DNA of 42,860 nt from RGIG9115 sp045648165. GTDB taxonomy: Bacteria > Bacillota > Clostridia > UBA1381. Under the pieces are notes generated by a model. That model had not been told where the DNA came from, did no database searches, and saw nothing but the letters and a program-made list of their open reading frames with translations. Positions 8,585-17,066 of this stretch are shown here, in pieces. Position 1 is the stretch's first letter, and each line of letters opens with the position of its first letter. The position numbers and the translations under genes are program-made. The stretch covers positions 1 through 42,860 of the forward strand of contig JAZRNL010000020.1 of NCBI GenBank assembly GCA_045648165.1. The letters run 5' to 3'.

Positions 8585-8613
8585 ATTATATATCCCATTC
8601 AAATATTTGTCAA
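8585..8613 (-). promoter_or_regulatory. Sigma-A promoter of the ctsR operon
   Basis: Minus strand: perfect -35 TTGACA (8608-8613), 17-nt spacer, perfect -10 TATAAT (8585-8590), start expected near 8578, right before the CtsR operator. Such a strong promoter fits a gene set controlled by repression. Confidence 0.9.
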
Positions 8614-8736
8614 TGAATTTTTAAGGTATAATTTTTTAACAATTTGTAAACACTGATTTTGTGAAAAAAATTACCATTTTATAAAAATAGCACAAAATAT
8701 AGTGAAAATATATTTTTTATTAATCCAAATTATCAC

Positions 8737-8765
8737 TTGAAAATTGTCGAAATATGTGTTATAGT
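8737..8765 (+). promoter_or_regulatory. Probable sigma-A promoter of prs
   Basis: TTGAAA (8737-8742), 17-nt spacer, TATAGT (8760-8765). The 224-bp gap between ctsR and prs holds this promoter and the divergent ctsR promoter; the A/T-rich stretch at about 8635-8730 between them shows nothing else I can name. Confidence 0.65.
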
Positions 8766-8826
8766 AATATAAGAAAAAAATTTTTAATTCTGCTACAGGG
8801 ATTTTAAGGAAGGAATGATGTGATCT

Positions 8827-9954
8827 ATGCCAAACACATTGGACGGCACACCAATTTATGGTAAGCTCAGTATTATCAGCATGAAGGGCGCTGAAGATAT
8901 TACAGCTAAAATCGACAGATACCTCAAGAGCTTCAGAGCTTTTGAAGACGAAGAAACTTATGTTACTCATGTAAATTGCCCAAGATTCGGTACAGGCGAA
9001 GGTAAATGCGTTATTAACGAATCTGTAAGAGGTCACGATGTGTACATTATCTGTGATATTTTCAACTACGGTGTTACATACAAAATGTATGGATTCGAAA
9101 ATCATATGAGCCCCGACGACCATTTTCAGGATCTTAAAAGAATAATAGGCGCTATGGGCGGTAAAGCAAGGCGAGTTACTGTGGTTATGCCTATGCTCTA
9201 TGAAGGCAGACAACATAGAAGAACAAGCCGAGAGTCACTTGATGCTGCGATTATGCTCCAGGAGCTTGTACAAATGGGAGTGGCAAACATCATCACATTT
9301 GACGCTCACGACCCCAGAATATCAAATGCAATCCCTCTTCACGGTTTCGATAATGTTCAACCAACATATCAGATGATCAAAGCTCTCACCAGGGCAGTGC
9401 CTGATATTGAGCTTGACAAAAATCACACTGTTGTTATCTCCCCTGATGAAGGCGGTATGTCGCGTTCAATGTACTATTCTGCAGTTCTTAAATTGGACCT
9501 TGGTATGTTCTATAAGAGACGAAATTACAGTGTAGTAATAGATGGCAAAAATCCTATTGAAGCCCACGAATACTTAGGCCGCGAGATTGACGGCAAAGAC
9601 GTTATCATAGTAGATGATATGATTTCAAGCGGCGAGTCAATGATAGATGTTGCAAGCAAAATCAAGCAACAGGGCGCAAAAAGAATATTTGTGTTCACAA
9701 CCTTTGGTTTATTCACAAATGGACTGGAAGTGTTTGACAGAGCTTATGCCGATGGTATAATAGATAAAGTGTTTACAACCAACCTCGTTTACCGTCAGCC
9801 CGGTCTTAACAAAAGAGATTGGTACTGTGAAGTGGAAATGGCAAAATACATTTCACTCCTTATTAACACAATGAATCACGATTCAACAATCAGCGAACTT
9901 CTTAATCCCGTGCAGAAAATCCAAGCTCTTGTTGATAAAATAAAAAAAGACTGA
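8827..9954 (+). CDS. prs: Ribose-phosphate pyrophosphokinase, long clostridial type
   Basis: Makes PRPP from ribose 5-phosphate and ATP for nucleotide, His and Trp synthesis. The 375-residue product is longer and more divergent than the usual 310-320-residue Prs. It keeps the PRPP-binding loop DVIIVDDMISSGES (258-271), the DAHD segment (about 159-162), and a loop PMLYEGRQHRRTSRESLDA (about 121-139) in the place of the ATP-contacting flexible loop. The long form is common in Clostridia. Earlier ATGs at 8815 and 8818 hit a stop, so 8827 is the start, with AAGGAAGGA about 12 nt upstream. It has its own promoter and terminator. Activity as PRPP synthetase is inferred from family and motif, since a regulatory paralogue cannot be excluded by eye. 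Confidence 0.88.
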   Translation: MPNTLDGTPIYGKLSIISMKGAEDITAKIDRYLKSFRAFEDEETYVTHVNCPRFGTGEGKCVINESVRGHDVYIICDIFNYGVTYKMYGFENHMSPDDHFQDLKRIIGAMGGKARRVTVVMPMLYEGRQHRRTSRESLDAAIMLQELVQMGVANIITFDAHDPRISNAIPLHGFDNVQPTYQMIKALTRAVPDIELDKNHTVVISPDEGGMSRSMYYSAVLKLDLGMFYKRRNYSVVIDGKNPIEAHEYLGREIDGKDVIIVDDMISSGESMIDVASKIKQQGAKRIFVFTTFGLFTNGLEVFDRAYADGIIDKVFTTNLVYRQPGLNKRDWYCEVEMAKYISLLINTMNHDSTISELLNPVQKIQALVDKIKKD

Positions 9955-9977
9955 TAAGTTACTTTTATAAAAAAAAC

Positions 9978-10009
9978 AAAAAGGCAGTTCAAAATGAACT
10001 GCCTTTTTT
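9978..10009. terminator. Bidirectional intrinsic terminator after prs
   Basis: AAAAAGGCAGTTC (9978-9990), loop AAAAT, GAACTGCCTTTTT (9996-10008), with U-tracts on both strands. It lies between prs and the convergent SCP2-like gene. Confidence 0.93.
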
Positions 10010-10018
10010 ATTATTTTG

Positions 10019-10450
10019 TTATTTGGTAGTTTTTTTAGTTGCTTTTTTTACAGCAGGCTTCTTCTCTGCTGATTTTTTGAGAGACGTTTTCTTTTCATCC
10101 TTTATCACCTGTTTAGACTTTTTAGCCGTCTTAACAATTCCGCTGAGTTTTACGACAGCAACTTTATCGCCAAAACAATCAATACGTCCGTCATCAAGAG
10201 CTTTTTCTGCCTTTATTCTGCCCGTTACAAGCTTGAGAAAATTATCTACAGTTATATCAATAGCCGCTACGTTATCTCTGTAGTCATAAGGTTCAACAAA
10301 GAATTCCCCGTTTATATAGGCTACATAGAAAGTACCTGCTGCATCTTCATCCTTAATTGTTACTTGAATTGCAAAATCGTCATCAAATGAACTTGTGTCA
10401 ATATCTGCAAGCTTAGCTTTGATTTTGTGAAACGCATCTGCATATGTCAT
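10019..10450 (-). CDS. SCP2-like domain protein with lysine-rich C-terminal tail
   Basis: The first about 105 residues of this 143-residue protein look like the SCP2 sterol-carrier fold: an N-terminal helix, then beta strands around GTFYVAYINGEFFVEPYDY and a DITVDNFLKLVTGRIKAEKALDDGRI segment, as in small SCP2 proteins of Firmicutes that bind lipids. The last 36 residues are low-complexity basic, with 15 lysines mixed with Ala, Ser, Thr and Pro, resembling histone H1-like tails. No signal peptide or membrane segment is seen. AGGA lies 9 nt before the ATG. It is a single-gene unit with its own perfect promoter and terminator. The SCP2 call is moderately sure; function is unknown, and the tail could bind nucleic acid or acidic lipid. 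Confidence 0.7.
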   Translation of the reverse strand: MTYADAFHKIKAKLADIDTSSFDDDFAIQVTIKDEDAAGTFYVAYINGEFFVEPYDYRDNVAAIDITVDNFLKLVTGRIKAEKALDDGRIDCFGDKVAVVKLSGIVKTAKKSKQVIKDEKKTSLKKSAEKKPAVKKATKKTTK

Positions 10451-10481
10451 ATGCTATCATCCTTTCATATTTTATAGGTCA

Positions 10482-10510
10482 ATTATATATCAAACACGGA
10501 TACTTGTCAA
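10482..10510 (-). promoter_or_regulatory. Sigma-A promoter of the SCP2-like gene
   Basis: Minus strand perfect TTGACA (10505-10510), 17-nt spacer, perfect TATAAT (10482-10487), about 32 nt upstream of the ATG. Confidence 0.9.
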
Positions 10511-10537
10511 TAGAATACACTGTTTTTTGTAAATGTT

Positions 10538-10565
10538 CACCATCAAGCAATCAAGTGCATAGTAT
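10538..10565 (+). promoter_or_regulatory. Possible sigma-K/E-like promoter of the small Cys-rich peptide
   Basis: CACC (10538-10541), 16-nt spacer, then GCATAGTATA whose core CATAGTAT (10558-10565) fits the CATANNNT -10 of mother-cell sigma factors. I see no good sigma-A promoter here. Motifs this short occur often by chance. Confidence 0.25.
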
Positions 10566-10596
10566 ATACTACATCACAAGAAAGGAGGCACTTATC

Positions 10597-10698
10597 ATGG
10601 AAGGATGCGGATGCAACAAGGGCTGCGGAAACTTTGACTTAGACATGATTTTATGGGTACTTATCATTATCGTGATTGTAACCTGCATGTGCAACTAA
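10597..10698 (+). CDS. 33-residue cysteine-rich membrane peptide
   Basis: A perfect AAAGGAGG (10581-10588) lies 8 nt before the ATG. The peptide has a Gly/Cys-rich head (MEGCGCNKGCGNFDLD), one hydrophobic segment (MILWVLIIIVIVTC) and a Cys-rich end (CMCN), five cysteines in all. It is flanked by a strong terminator. The head and the poly-Ile helix resemble the very small Gly/Cys-rich YjcZ-type proteins of spore formers, but I cannot identify a family. Single-span membrane location is likely. A sporulation role is a guess based on type and on the sigma-K-like motif upstream. The frame is open upstream to 10444 but nothing supports that longer start. Confidence 0.75.
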   Translation: MEGCGCNKGCGNFDLDMILWVLIIIVIVTCMCN

Positions 10699-10709
10699 CA
10701 ATATACAGA

Positions 10710-10748
10710 GTTGCCGGGCAGCATTTAGCTGTCCGGCAACTACTTTTT
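10710..10748. terminator. Intrinsic terminator between the small peptide gene and mfd
   Basis: GTTGCCGGGCAGC (10710-10722) pairs with GCTGTCCGGCAAC (10728-10740) over 13 bp including one G/U, with a 5-nt loop, then ACTTTTT on the plus strand. On the minus strand it follows the mfd stop at once, though the U-tract there is weaker, so its main use is for the small peptide gene. Confidence 0.88.
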
Positions 10749-13700
10749 AAACGAGTAGCATATTTACAAAATCATCTGCTTCGTTGAGAACTTTTTCAGG
10801 ATTTGTAAGCTTTATTCTTATTCTCGGTATATCCCCCGGAATAAATTTATATTTAAGAGGTTCACCTTTTACTAATCCTATTAGAACAGGTATATTTGCT
10901 TTTACAAAGGTTATATTGAGCAAATCTCCCCTTTGCGTTATTTCGGATATTCCGGCAAGCTTTGCTTTTGCTTTAAGAAGAGCTACAAGAATAACGTTTT
11001 GTGCAGCCCTTGGAATATCTCCAAACCTATCTATCATTTCGTCCTCAACTTCAAACTCATCATCTTCGTTTTCTATATGAGATATTTTTTTGTACATTTC
11101 AATTCGCTGAGAAGCGGCAGATATATACCGCTCAGGAATGTAAGCGTCAACAGAAACATCAATTGATACATCGGTTTCTTCCTTAACCTCAGAACCAGTT
11201 GCCGCGTCGACACTTTCTTTAAGAATTCGGCAATAGAGATCATAACCTACTGCATCCATATGCCCATGTTGCTGAGCTCCAAGGATATCACCTGCGCCAC
11301 GGATTTCAAGGTCTTTAAGAGCTATTTTAAATCCGGAGCCGAACTCAGTAAATTCTTTTATAGCTTGCAATCTTTTTCGTGCAGTTTCAGTCATTTCTTT
11401 GTTTTTTCTATAGGTAAGATAAGCATACGCTTTTTTATTTGAACGTCCTACTCTGCCGCGTAACTGATATAACTGCGCCAATCCCATTTTATCAGCATTT
11501 TCAATTATAATAGTATTGGCATTGGGGATATCCAGGCCGGTTTCAATAATGGTAGTACAAACCAATATGTCTGTCTCTCCCATCACCATACCATGCATCA
11601 CATCTTCAAGCTGTGTTTCATCCATCTTTCCGTGACCAACACGAACTACTTTGTCAGGGAAATTTTTTTGAATTTCGTCCGCTTTTTTATAAATCCCCTG
11701 CACCCTGTTATACAAATAGAAAACCTGACCACCTCTTGACAATTCAAGGCGTATTGCATCCATTATAACAGCACTGTCATCTTCAATAACGTAGGTCTGC
11801 ACCGGATATCTGTTTTGTGGAGCTTGAGTAAGCACGCTCATATCACGCACCGAAATCATAGACATATGGAGCGTTCTTGGGATAGGAGTTGCTGTCATAG
11901 ACAGAACATCAATACTCTTTTTCAGTTCCTTAAGCTTTTCTTTATGCGCAACTCCAAACCTCTGCTCTTCATCTATAATAAGAAGTCCAAGGTCATAAAA
12001 TTCCAGGTCTTTTTGCAAAAGCCTGTGTGTGCCGATTATTACATCTATCTCACCGGTTTTCAGCTTTTTAATTATTTTGTCCTGCTGGGTTTTAGTACGA
12101 AATCTGGAAAGCATTTCAACAGTAATAGGAAAATCCGACATTCTTTCTGCAAATGTATTGAAATGCTGCATAGCAAGTATTGTTGTAGGACACAGATATG
12201 CCACTTGCTTTCCATCCATAACAGCTTTAAAAGCGGCTCGAAGTGCTACCTCAGTTTTGCCGAACCCAACATCTCCGCACAAAAGTCTGTCCATTGGTCG
12301 GTCTTTCTCCATATCACCTTTAACCTCATCTATACTCCTGAGCTGGTCATCGGTTTCGGTATAAACAAAGGCATCTTCAAAATCTCTTTGCCAAACTGTA
12401 TCTTTTGAAAAGGCAAAACCTTTTGTTTTTTCTCTCTCAGCATACAAAGCAACAAGCTTTTTAGCCATTTCGGCAGTTGATTTTTTAACTCTGTTTTTTG
12501 TATTACTCCATTCCTTGCCGCCAAGCTTATTTACCCGAACGGTCTTTTCTTCTCCGCCTGAATACTTATAAAGTAAATCAAGTTGTTCTACTGGGACATA
12601 CAAAACATCGTTATCACGGTAAACCACTTTTAAGTAGTCCTTTGAAATACCATTGACGGTCATTTTATGGATACCATCGTAAATACCGATTCCGTGGGAG
12701 CGATGAACTACGTAATCACCGTGATTTATGTCATTGTAAGATTTGATACGTTTTGTATTATCATCCTTAGAAATACGACGAGCCTTTCCCGTTTCAAAGA
12801 TTTCTCTGTCAGATATTACAACAAAACCTGAATCTACATATTCAAAACCGTTTTTTAAAACTCCCTGAAGAATATTTATTACCGATTTTTTTATACTCCC
12901 ATCATCAGAAACTATGCAGTTGTATCCTCGTTCGCTCAAAACACCGGAAAGATTTTTACCTTTATCTTTATTTTGAACAAGAATAACTACGGTAAATCCA
13001 GATTTCTGCCATTTTGATAAATCGTCATACAAGTATTCAAGCTTACCATGGAATGAAACTATTTGTCGTGCCTTAAGACTTATTCCATCTCCCATTGTCG
13101 AAATATGAACTGAATTTGACTCCGAAAGCTTTTTATATATAACTTTGCCGTCAGGATAATAATTATCACCACCGTTTACTATTACGCCGGACTCAGTTAA
13201 TTGAGCAATAACCTCAGTGCGTTCATGAACAAAGTTTTCAAAGCGTTCTTTAATTCTTTTGGGGTCCACAACAAAAATCATACAATCCTCTGCATAATCA
13301 AGAATTGTGGGAATCTTCCCGTAAATCGTGCTTATATATTTATCTACAGACGGAAAAAGTATGGCGTTTTCTGCTTTTTCAAGCTCACTTTTAAGAGCCT
13401 CATTTTCTGGGAATTCCGTAACCAGGCAAGAGAGCTTTTCAATTAGTCGATTTCGCTCTTCTTCATACATTACCTGCTCTCTTGCAACAAGAACAAGAGC
13501 TGATTCTGTATTTTCTACACTACGTTGGGTTTCCCAGTCAAATACACGGATAGAGTCTATTTCATCGTCAAAAAATTCAATCCTGACAGGAAGCTTCATA
13601 TTCGGTGAAAATATATCAACAATTCCGCCACGGGCAGAAAATAATCCTACACCATCTACCTCCAGAGAGTTAACATATCCCATTGAAACAAGCGTTTCTT

Positions 13701-14145
13701 TAAGCTCATCAATATCAACAATATCACCTGTTTTTAATAGAAGCCTGTCGTTTTTAAAATGTTCGTAGGAAACAGTATAATGCATCATCGCCTCAACTGA
13801 GGTTACCATTATACCGCCATTCTCCCAACTGCTAAGAGCTCTTATTCGTCTGTGTTCACATTCAAGTCCTGTAGCTTCAATATCATGAAAAATCAATTCA
13901 GAAGACGGCATACGGCACACCTTTTCAGAATAGAATGAAAGCTCTTTATAAATCTCACCTGCTTCTGTGTCTGTATAACACACTACAAGACTTCGTTTGC
14001 CGGATATTCCCACAACAGAGGATATAAGATGCGCCTGAGCCGCTTCGCACACATCAGTTACAACAACGGGAAATGATTTGTTCTCTATTAAGTTTTTAAT
14101 TTCACAAAACGATTTATTCTCGTTTAAAACCTGATTAAGCTTCAT
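10747..14145 (-). CDS. mfd: Transcription-repair coupling factor Mfd
   Basis: DNA translocase that removes stalled RNA polymerase and recruits UvrA. The 1132-residue product is full length: a UvrB-like N-terminal part, the RNA-polymerase-interaction (CarD-like) domain around GDYVVHRSHGIGIYDG (near residue 472), Walker A GDVGFGKT (near 622), Walker B IIDEEQRFG (near 724), the RecG-like helicase C part with QLRGRVGRS, and a TRCF C-terminal domain. The frame runs back to 14187, but GGAGGAG sits right before the ATG at 14145, where homology also begins. It is the last gene of the long operon, after pth, the usual Firmicutes order. Confidence 0.97.
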   Translation of the reverse strand: MKLNQVLNENKSFCEIKNLIENKSFPVVVTDVCEAAQAHLISSVVGISGKRSLVVCYTDTEAGEIYKELSFYSEKVCRMPSSELIFHDIEATGLECEHRRIRALSSWENGGIMVTSVEAMMHYTVSYEHFKNDRLLLKTGDIVDIDELKETLVSMGYVNSLEVDGVGLFSARGGIVDIFSPNMKLPVRIEFFDDEIDSIRVFDWETQRSVENTESALVLVAREQVMYEEERNRLIEKLSCLVTEFPENEALKSELEKAENAILFPSVDKYISTIYGKIPTILDYAEDCMIFVVDPKRIKERFENFVHERTEVIAQLTESGVIVNGGDNYYPDGKVIYKKLSESNSVHISTMGDGISLKARQIVSFHGKLEYLYDDLSKWQKSGFTVVILVQNKDKGKNLSGVLSERGYNCIVSDDGSIKKSVINILQGVLKNGFEYVDSGFVVISDREIFETGKARRISKDDNTKRIKSYNDINHGDYVVHRSHGIGIYDGIHKMTVNGISKDYLKVVYRDNDVLYVPVEQLDLLYKYSGGEEKTVRVNKLGGKEWSNTKNRVKKSTAEMAKKLVALYAEREKTKGFAFSKDTVWQRDFEDAFVYTETDDQLRSIDEVKGDMEKDRPMDRLLCGDVGFGKTEVALRAAFKAVMDGKQVAYLCPTTILAMQHFNTFAERMSDFPITVEMLSRFRTKTQQDKIIKKLKTGEIDVIIGTHRLLQKDLEFYDLGLLIIDEEQRFGVAHKEKLKELKKSIDVLSMTATPIPRTLHMSMISVRDMSVLTQAPQNRYPVQTYVIEDDSAVIMDAIRLELSRGGQVFYLYNRVQGIYKKADEIQKNFPDKVVRVGHGKMDETQLEDVMHGMVMGETDILVCTTIIETGLDIPNANTIIIENADKMGLAQLYQLRGRVGRSNKKAYAYLTYRKNKEMTETARKRLQAIKEFTEFGSGFKIALKDLEIRGAGDILGAQQHGHMDAVGYDLYCRILKESVDAATGSEVKEETDVSIDVSVDAYIPERYISAASQRIEMYKKISHIENEDDEFEVEDEMIDRFGDIPRAAQNVILVALLKAKAKLAGISEITQRGDLLNITFVKANIPVLIGLVKGEPLKYKFIPGDIPRIRIKLTNPEKVLNEADDFVNMLLV

Positions 14146-14160
14146 TTCTCCTCCAAAACC

Positions 14161-14193
14161 AAAGGGAGTGCAGTTTATGCTCCGCACTCCTTT
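14161..14193 (-). other. Imperfect hairpin between pth and mfd
   Basis: AAAGGGAGTGC (14161-14171) and GCACTCCTTT (14184-14193) pair with one bulged G and a 12-nt loop. On the minus strand it is followed by a weak U-rich GGTTTTGG and then the mfd ribosome site. It could lower read-through into mfd or stabilise the pth end. Confidence 0.4.
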
Positions 14194-14200
14194 ATACTAC

Positions 14201-14764
14201 TTAAGAACTGAATTTATTCATAGCGCTGTCAACGCCTTTTTCGATAATTTCAAAAACAGCTTTGCTCGATTTTTCTATCGCTTCCTCAAGAACAGGAATT
14301 TCATCCTTTGAAAATCTGCCAAGAACATAATCAGCAAGCTCATGCTCTTTATGAACAGGACTCCCAACACCTATTTTAACGCGGGGAAATTCATCAGAGT
14401 TAAGCTGATAGATAATCGACTTTAACCCGTTGTGTCCGCCCGCCGAGCCTTTTCGTCTAATCCTCACTTTACCGGGAGGAAGAGAAATATCATCACATAT
14501 AATAATTACATTTTCAGGCGGAATTTTATAAAAGCTGCAAAAATCACGGATACTTTCGCCGCTCAGGTTCATATACGTCTGAGGCTTTACGAAAAGCACC
14601 TTTTCACCTTTCACATTAAGCTCGCCGAAAAGAGCTTTATATTTGAGCTTTTTAATCTGAAATTTATATCGGTCTGCAATATAGTCTATTGTAGCGAAAC
14701 CGATATTATGACGTGTCATATTATATTCACTGCCGGGATTACCCAGCCCTGCTACAAGATACAT
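14201..14764 (-). CDS. pth: Peptidyl-tRNA hydrolase
   Basis: Releases tRNA from peptidyl-tRNA that drops off ribosomes (SpoVC in Bacillus). The 187-residue product is of normal length, with GLGNPG (6-11), the catalytic His19 in TRHN, the CDD segment around residue 90 with the catalytic Asp, and the GSAGGHNGLKSI loop. It lies between glmU and mfd. Confidence 0.98.
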   Translation of the reverse strand: MYLVAGLGNPGSEYNMTRHNIGFATIDYIADRYKFQIKKLKYKALFGELNVKGEKVLFVKPQTYMNLSGESIRDFCSFYKIPPENVIIICDDISLPPGKVRIRRKGSAGGHNGLKSIIYQLNSDEFPRVKIGVGSPVHKEHELADYVLGRFSKDEIPVLEEAIEKSSKAVFEIIEKGVDSAMNKFSS

Positions 14765-14783
14765 TTTTTAATTCTCCAGTAAA

Positions 14784-16145
14784 TTATTCGCTTCGACGGT
14801 CTTTCCATACAGATTTATTAACCTGACGCGCTCTTGCGATTGCAAGATTATTTTCAGGGACTTCGTCTGTTATTGTGGAACCCGCCGCAGTGTATGCACC
14901 GTCTTTTAAAACTACAGGTGCAACAAGATTTGAATTACAACCAATAAATACATTATTGCCAATTACGGTTCTGTACTTATTTTTGCCATCGTAGTTAACA
15001 GTAACTGTTCCACATCCGAAGTTACAACTGTTTCCAACATCAGCATCACCTACATATGTAAGGTGAGAAACCTTTGTTCCATCACCGATGTTACAGTTCT
15101 TAAGCTCTACAAAGTCACCAATTCGAGCTTTTTTTCCAATTACACAATCAGGTCTGATGTATGCAAAGGGGCCAACGGTTGTACCCTCACCAACAACAGA
15201 TTTCATTATGACAGAGCACTGGACAGATACTCCATTTCCAACTTTGGCACCTGTGAGCCTTGAGCCGCTTGTTATAACCACGTCAGAGCCGATTTCACAG
15301 CCGTTTTCTATAACAGCATCAGAATATATTTCTGTATCCTGACCAATTTTACACCCCGGTGCTATTATAACAGTCTCAGGAGAATGAATAGTAACACCGT
15401 TCATCATATGCATTTCATTAATTCTTTTTTGCATTATCTTCTCTGCCAAACAAAGCTGAACCCGATCGTTTATACCAAGAATTTCGTCAGTATCGGATAC
15501 AACAAATCCGCCAATTTTTTTACCGCTTCCAAGAATGATAGAAAGTGTGTCGGTAAGATAATATTCACCTTGTGCATTGTCAGATGTAAGCTTCTGGAGT
15601 GCATCTTTGAGTTCAGAAGTATTAAACACATATATTCCAGAGTTAATTTCATTAATAAGAAGTTGTTCAGAATTTGCATCTTTATGCTCAACAATCCCAG
15701 TAACACTACCTTCACCATCTCGGATAATACGACCATAACCAGTTGCATCGTCAACAACTGCGGTAATAACCGTTGCACAATTTCCGCTTGAAATATGAAA
15801 TTCAAGCACAGACTTCACGGTTTCAGATTTAAGTAAAGGTGTATCGCCGTTAAAAACAACAGTGTATTCACCGTCCATTTCATGAACTGCCTGCATACAT
15901 GCGTGACCTGTACCCTTCTGCTCAATCTGGTTTACAAAAAGAGTAGACTCACCAAGTGCATCCCTGACTTTATCGGCACAGTGACCTATTACTGTGACAA
16001 TTTTATCGCATCCGCCGTCTTTTGCAGCACTTATTACATATTTTACTATTTCCTGTGTGCATATTTTATGAAGTACCTTAGGAGTTTTTGATTTCATCCT
16101 TGTGCCGATACCTGCCGCAAGAATTACTGCAGTTACATTATTCAT
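14784..16145 (-). CDS. glmU: Bifunctional N-acetylglucosamine-1-phosphate uridyltransferase / glucosamine-1-phosphate acetyltransferase GlmU
   Basis: Makes UDP-GlcNAc for peptidoglycan. About 453 residues. The N-terminal pyrophosphorylase has the LAAGIGTRMKSKTPKVLH signature, and the C-terminal left-handed beta-helix acetyltransferase shows hexapeptide repeats and the IGCNSNLVAPV and TAAGSTI segments. The start is ambiguous: ATG at 16145 has GAAAGGG 12 nt upstream, while a TTG at 16151 has the same site 6 nt upstream and would add two residues. Either start overlaps the end of ribF. Confidence 0.97.
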   Translation of the reverse strand: MNNVTAVILAAGIGTRMKSKTPKVLHKICTQEIVKYVISAAKDGGCDKIVTVIGHCADKVRDALGESTLFVNQIEQKGTGHACMQAVHEMDGEYTVVFNGDTPLLKSETVKSVLEFHISSGNCATVITAVVDDATGYGRIIRDGEGSVTGIVEHKDANSEQLLINEINSGIYVFNTSELKDALQKLTSDNAQGEYYLTDTLSIILGSGKKIGGFVVSDTDEILGINDRVQLCLAEKIMQKRINEMHMMNGVTIHSPETVIIAPGCKIGQDTEIYSDAVIENGCEIGSDVVITSGSRLTGAKVGNGVSVQCSVIMKSVVGEGTTVGPFAYIRPDCVIGKKARIGDFVELKNCNIGDGTKVSHLTYVGDADVGNSCNFGCGTVTVNYDGKNKYRTVIGNNVFIGCNSNLVAPVVLKDGAYTAAGSTITDEVPENNLAIARARQVNKSVWKDRRSE

Positions 16146-17055
16146 AATCAATCAATTCCCTTTCAGTATTTTGTATATCTAAAGCTATTTGCTTCGCAAG
16201 GTCTGACGCCGTTTTAAAGCAAATCTCTTCTCTTAAATATTTAATAAATTCAACTTTAATTTCCTTACCATAGATCTCACCGCTAAAGTCCAGCAAATGA
16301 CTTTCAACCGTGATTTTGTTTCCATCAAATGTAGGATTATCGCCAACATTTATAACGCATTTATATCGTTCTCCTTCAAAGATACAAAACCCTGCATATA
16401 CGCCGCATTTAGGCAATATTACAGTTTCATCAAGCTCAATATTTGCCGTGGGAGAACCCAGCTTATGACCGTTTCTGTAACCATTTATAACCCTCCCCGT
16501 CAAAAAAAAGTTACGTCCTAAAAGTTCTGATACTTCTTTTACATTACCCTCGGAAATCAATTCTCTAATTCTTGTACTGGATACGGGCCGACCAGAATAC
16601 ACAGTTTCATCAGCAATGCATACTTCAATTCCAAATTCTGCGCAAAGAGTCTTTAAAAGCTCTGCATCACCTGATGCTAATTTTCCAAATCTGTAGTTAT
16701 AGCCAATAGAAATAAACTCAGCATGAAGTACATTTTTCAGATATAAAATAAATTCTTCCGGGCTTTTGGCTGAAAAACTTTTATTAAATTCCTGAACGTA
16801 TATAAAATCAAGATGCGATAAAAGTGCATTTCTGTCTGCAGGCTTAAGAAGCCGCAATGTCTTATTACCGAATAAACTGTTTGCAGGAATACTGTCAAAA
16901 AGCATAACTCCACAGGGTATGTTATGCTTTTTTCCATATTCAACAGCTTTATTGATTATTTTTGTATGTGCGATATGAAGTCCATCGAAAGTACCAAGTG
17001 CAATGGCCGTTTTTTTGAATTCCACAAACTCCGCACCGTTATAAATTATAGTCAT
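16138..17055 (-). CDS. ribF: Bifunctional riboflavin kinase / FAD synthetase RibF
   Basis: Converts riboflavin to FMN and FMN to FAD. The 305-residue product has the N-terminal FAD synthetase nucleotidyltransferase signature GTFDGLHIAH (about 22-31) and SSTRIRELI, and the C-terminal flavokinase with KLGSPTANIEL and NVGDNPTF. AGGAG is 8 nt before the ATG. It lies 11 nt after truB, the common Firmicutes order, but rpsO is not next to it. Confidence 0.97.
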   Translation of the reverse strand: MTIIYNGAEFVEFKKTAIALGTFDGLHIAHTKIINKAVEYGKKHNIPCGVMLFDSIPANSLFGNKTLRLLKPADRNALLSHLDFIYVQEFNKSFSAKSPEEFILYLKNVLHAEFISIGYNYRFGKLASGDAELLKTLCAEFGIEVCIADETVYSGRPVSSTRIRELISEGNVKEVSELLGRNFFLTGRVINGYRNGHKLGSPTANIELDETVILPKCGVYAGFCIFEGERYKCVINVGDNPTFDGNKITVESHLLDFSGEIYGKEIKVEFIKYLREEICFKTASDLAKQIALDIQNTERELIDYE

Positions 17056-17066
17056 TTACTAATCTC

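Noticed and set aside
8671..9216. A 181-codon minus-strand open frame over the start of prs.
   Set aside because: It is antisense to prs and covers the prs promoter; its composition is that of a shadow frame with no recognisable domain or ribosome site.
11815..12408. A 197-codon plus-strand frame opposite mfd.
   Set aside because: It is antisense to the helicase core of mfd, with no ribosome site and no known domain.
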